A stretch of DNA of 21,875 nucleotides. It comes from JBLHGN01 sp047616325 (lineage in GTDB: Bacteria > Pseudomonadota > Gammaproteobacteria > Pseudomonadales > Cellvibrionaceae). Position 1 is the first letter of the stretch. Each line of letters opens with the position of its first letter. A program made the position numbers and the translations under genes. Location of the stretch: the NCBI GenBank assembly GCA_047616325.1, contig JBLHGN010000026.1, positions 1-21,875 of the forward strand, written 5' to 3'. Under the pieces are notes generated by a model that saw only the letters and a program-made list of their open reading frames with translations, did not search any database and was not told the origin of the DNA. Below are positions 21,366 to 21,875 of this stretch, in pieces.

Positions 21366-21875
21366 TTAAGGAACCAGCCGCACCGGAATCAAATCGTCGT
21401 CTGACGTCAGCAGTGCCGCGGTATCAATTTTATAGCGCTGGCTGCGCTTGGTGCGGTCATTTACTTGACCCGCCAATTGCCCACATGCGGCATCGATATC
21501 TTCCCCGCGCGTTGTTCTTATTGTTGCGGTATAACCTGCATCCATCAAAATCTGCTGAAATTTGCGCAAGGAATTATTGCTGACACGCTTGTAGTTTGAC
21601 AGAGAAAATGGATTAAAGGGGATTAGGTTAATTTTAACCGGAACATTTTTCAATAATTCGGCTAATTCATGAGCGTGCTCCGGCCTATCATTGACCTGGT
21701 CGATAAGCGTATATTCAATGGTTATTTTGCGTCGTACATCGGGCAAACTTTTGATATAGCGTGTAGCGGAATCCAGCAACAGAGCTATCGGGTATTTTTT
21801 ATTGATAGGCACCAATTGGTTGCGCAGGGCATCGTTTGGGGCGTGTAAGGATATCGCCAAACACGCGTCCGTTAC
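21366..21875 (-). CDS. rlmN: RlmN, 23S rRNA/tRNA adenine-C2 methyltransferase (C-terminal part, 5' end outside window)
   Basis: RlmN is a radical-SAM enzyme that methylates C2 of A2503 in 23S rRNA and A37 in some tRNAs. The frame stays open to the right window edge, so about 169 residues of the C-terminal part are visible and the radical-SAM CxxxCxxC cluster motif lies outside. Diagnostic segments are LAISLHAPNDALRNQLVPIN, YTLIDQVNDRPEHAHELAELL, INLIPFNPF and RTTRGEDIDAACGQLAG. The Cys in DAACGQ corresponds to the methyl-carrying Cys355 of E. coli RlmN. Upstream context would typically be ndk. Its position ahead of pilF-rodZ-ispG-hisS is the conserved gammaproteobacterial arrangement. The stop at 21366-21368 is followed by a 249-bp gap without a clear terminator. 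Confidence 0.96.
   Translation of the reverse strand, partial: VTDACLAISLHAPNDALRNQLVPINKKYPIALLLDSATRYIKSLPDVRRKITIEYTLIDQVNDRPEHAHELAELLKNVPVKINLIPFNPFSLSNYKRVSNNSLRKFQQILMDAGYTATIRTTRGEDIDAACGQLAGQVNDRTKRSQRYKIDTAALLTSDDDLIPVRLVP

Overview
The window reads as chromosomal DNA of a gammaproteobacterium of moderate GC content. The block rlmN-pilF-rodZ-ispG-hisS-yfgM-bamB-der, all on the minus strand in this order, is a gammaproteobacterial hallmark. The protein sequences and a Porin_4-type porin fit a marine Cellvibrionales-like lineage, but that placement is inference. Almost all genes from 1711 to the end are on the minus strand; lptG, cut by the left edge, is on the plus strand.

Layout, left to right. 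(1) 2-622: the C-terminal half of lptG, whose stop codon lies inside the terminal inverted repeat of a 172-bp MITE-like element (615-786). (2) 787-2887: a gene-poor, possibly decayed stretch holding one unrecognised six-helix membrane protein (1711-2313), probably started at TTG and overlapped by a short upstream ORF. (3) 2888-3568: a hemolysin III/PAQR-type membrane protein. (4) 3839-10519: a phosphate block read right to left, pstS-pstC-pstA-pstB-phoU and then an outer-membrane porin. A good Pho-box promoter precedes pstS and a weaker candidate precedes the porin. (5) 10872-12867: a second phosphate system, a PiT permease with its DUF47/PhoU-like partner, preceded by an overlapping small ORF that starts just after der. 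(6) 13080-21875: the housekeeping block for ribosome biogenesis (der, rlmN), outer-membrane assembly and secretion (bamB, yfgM), histidyl-tRNA synthesis, isoprenoid synthesis (ispG), cell shape (rodZ) and type IV pili (pilF).

How it fits together: the porin, PstS, PstCAB and PhoU would form a high-affinity route for phosphate from outer membrane to cytoplasm with feedback to PhoR/PhoB (phoBR is not in the window). PiT plus DUF47 would be the low-affinity route. Both systems sit on one strand, so a cell could switch between neighbouring loci.

The genes are conventional; the unusual signals lie between them. The strongest is a 176-bp array of 23 units (7-mer YTGTCAC and 10-mer TTGTTGTCAC) between rodZ and ispG, which in the mRNA gives many consecutive AGGUGA Shine-Dalgarno-like sites. 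Others are the MITE-like element at the lptG stop, a nested cloverleaf-like inverted repeat between bamB and der that is also crossed by a 46-codon ORF, a UUCG-loop hairpin between pstS and pstC, a run of 13 G after the porin gene, and the small ORF fused by overlap to the DUF47 gene. I saw no CRISPR array, tRNA, rRNA, prophage, intact transposase or recognisable defence system.
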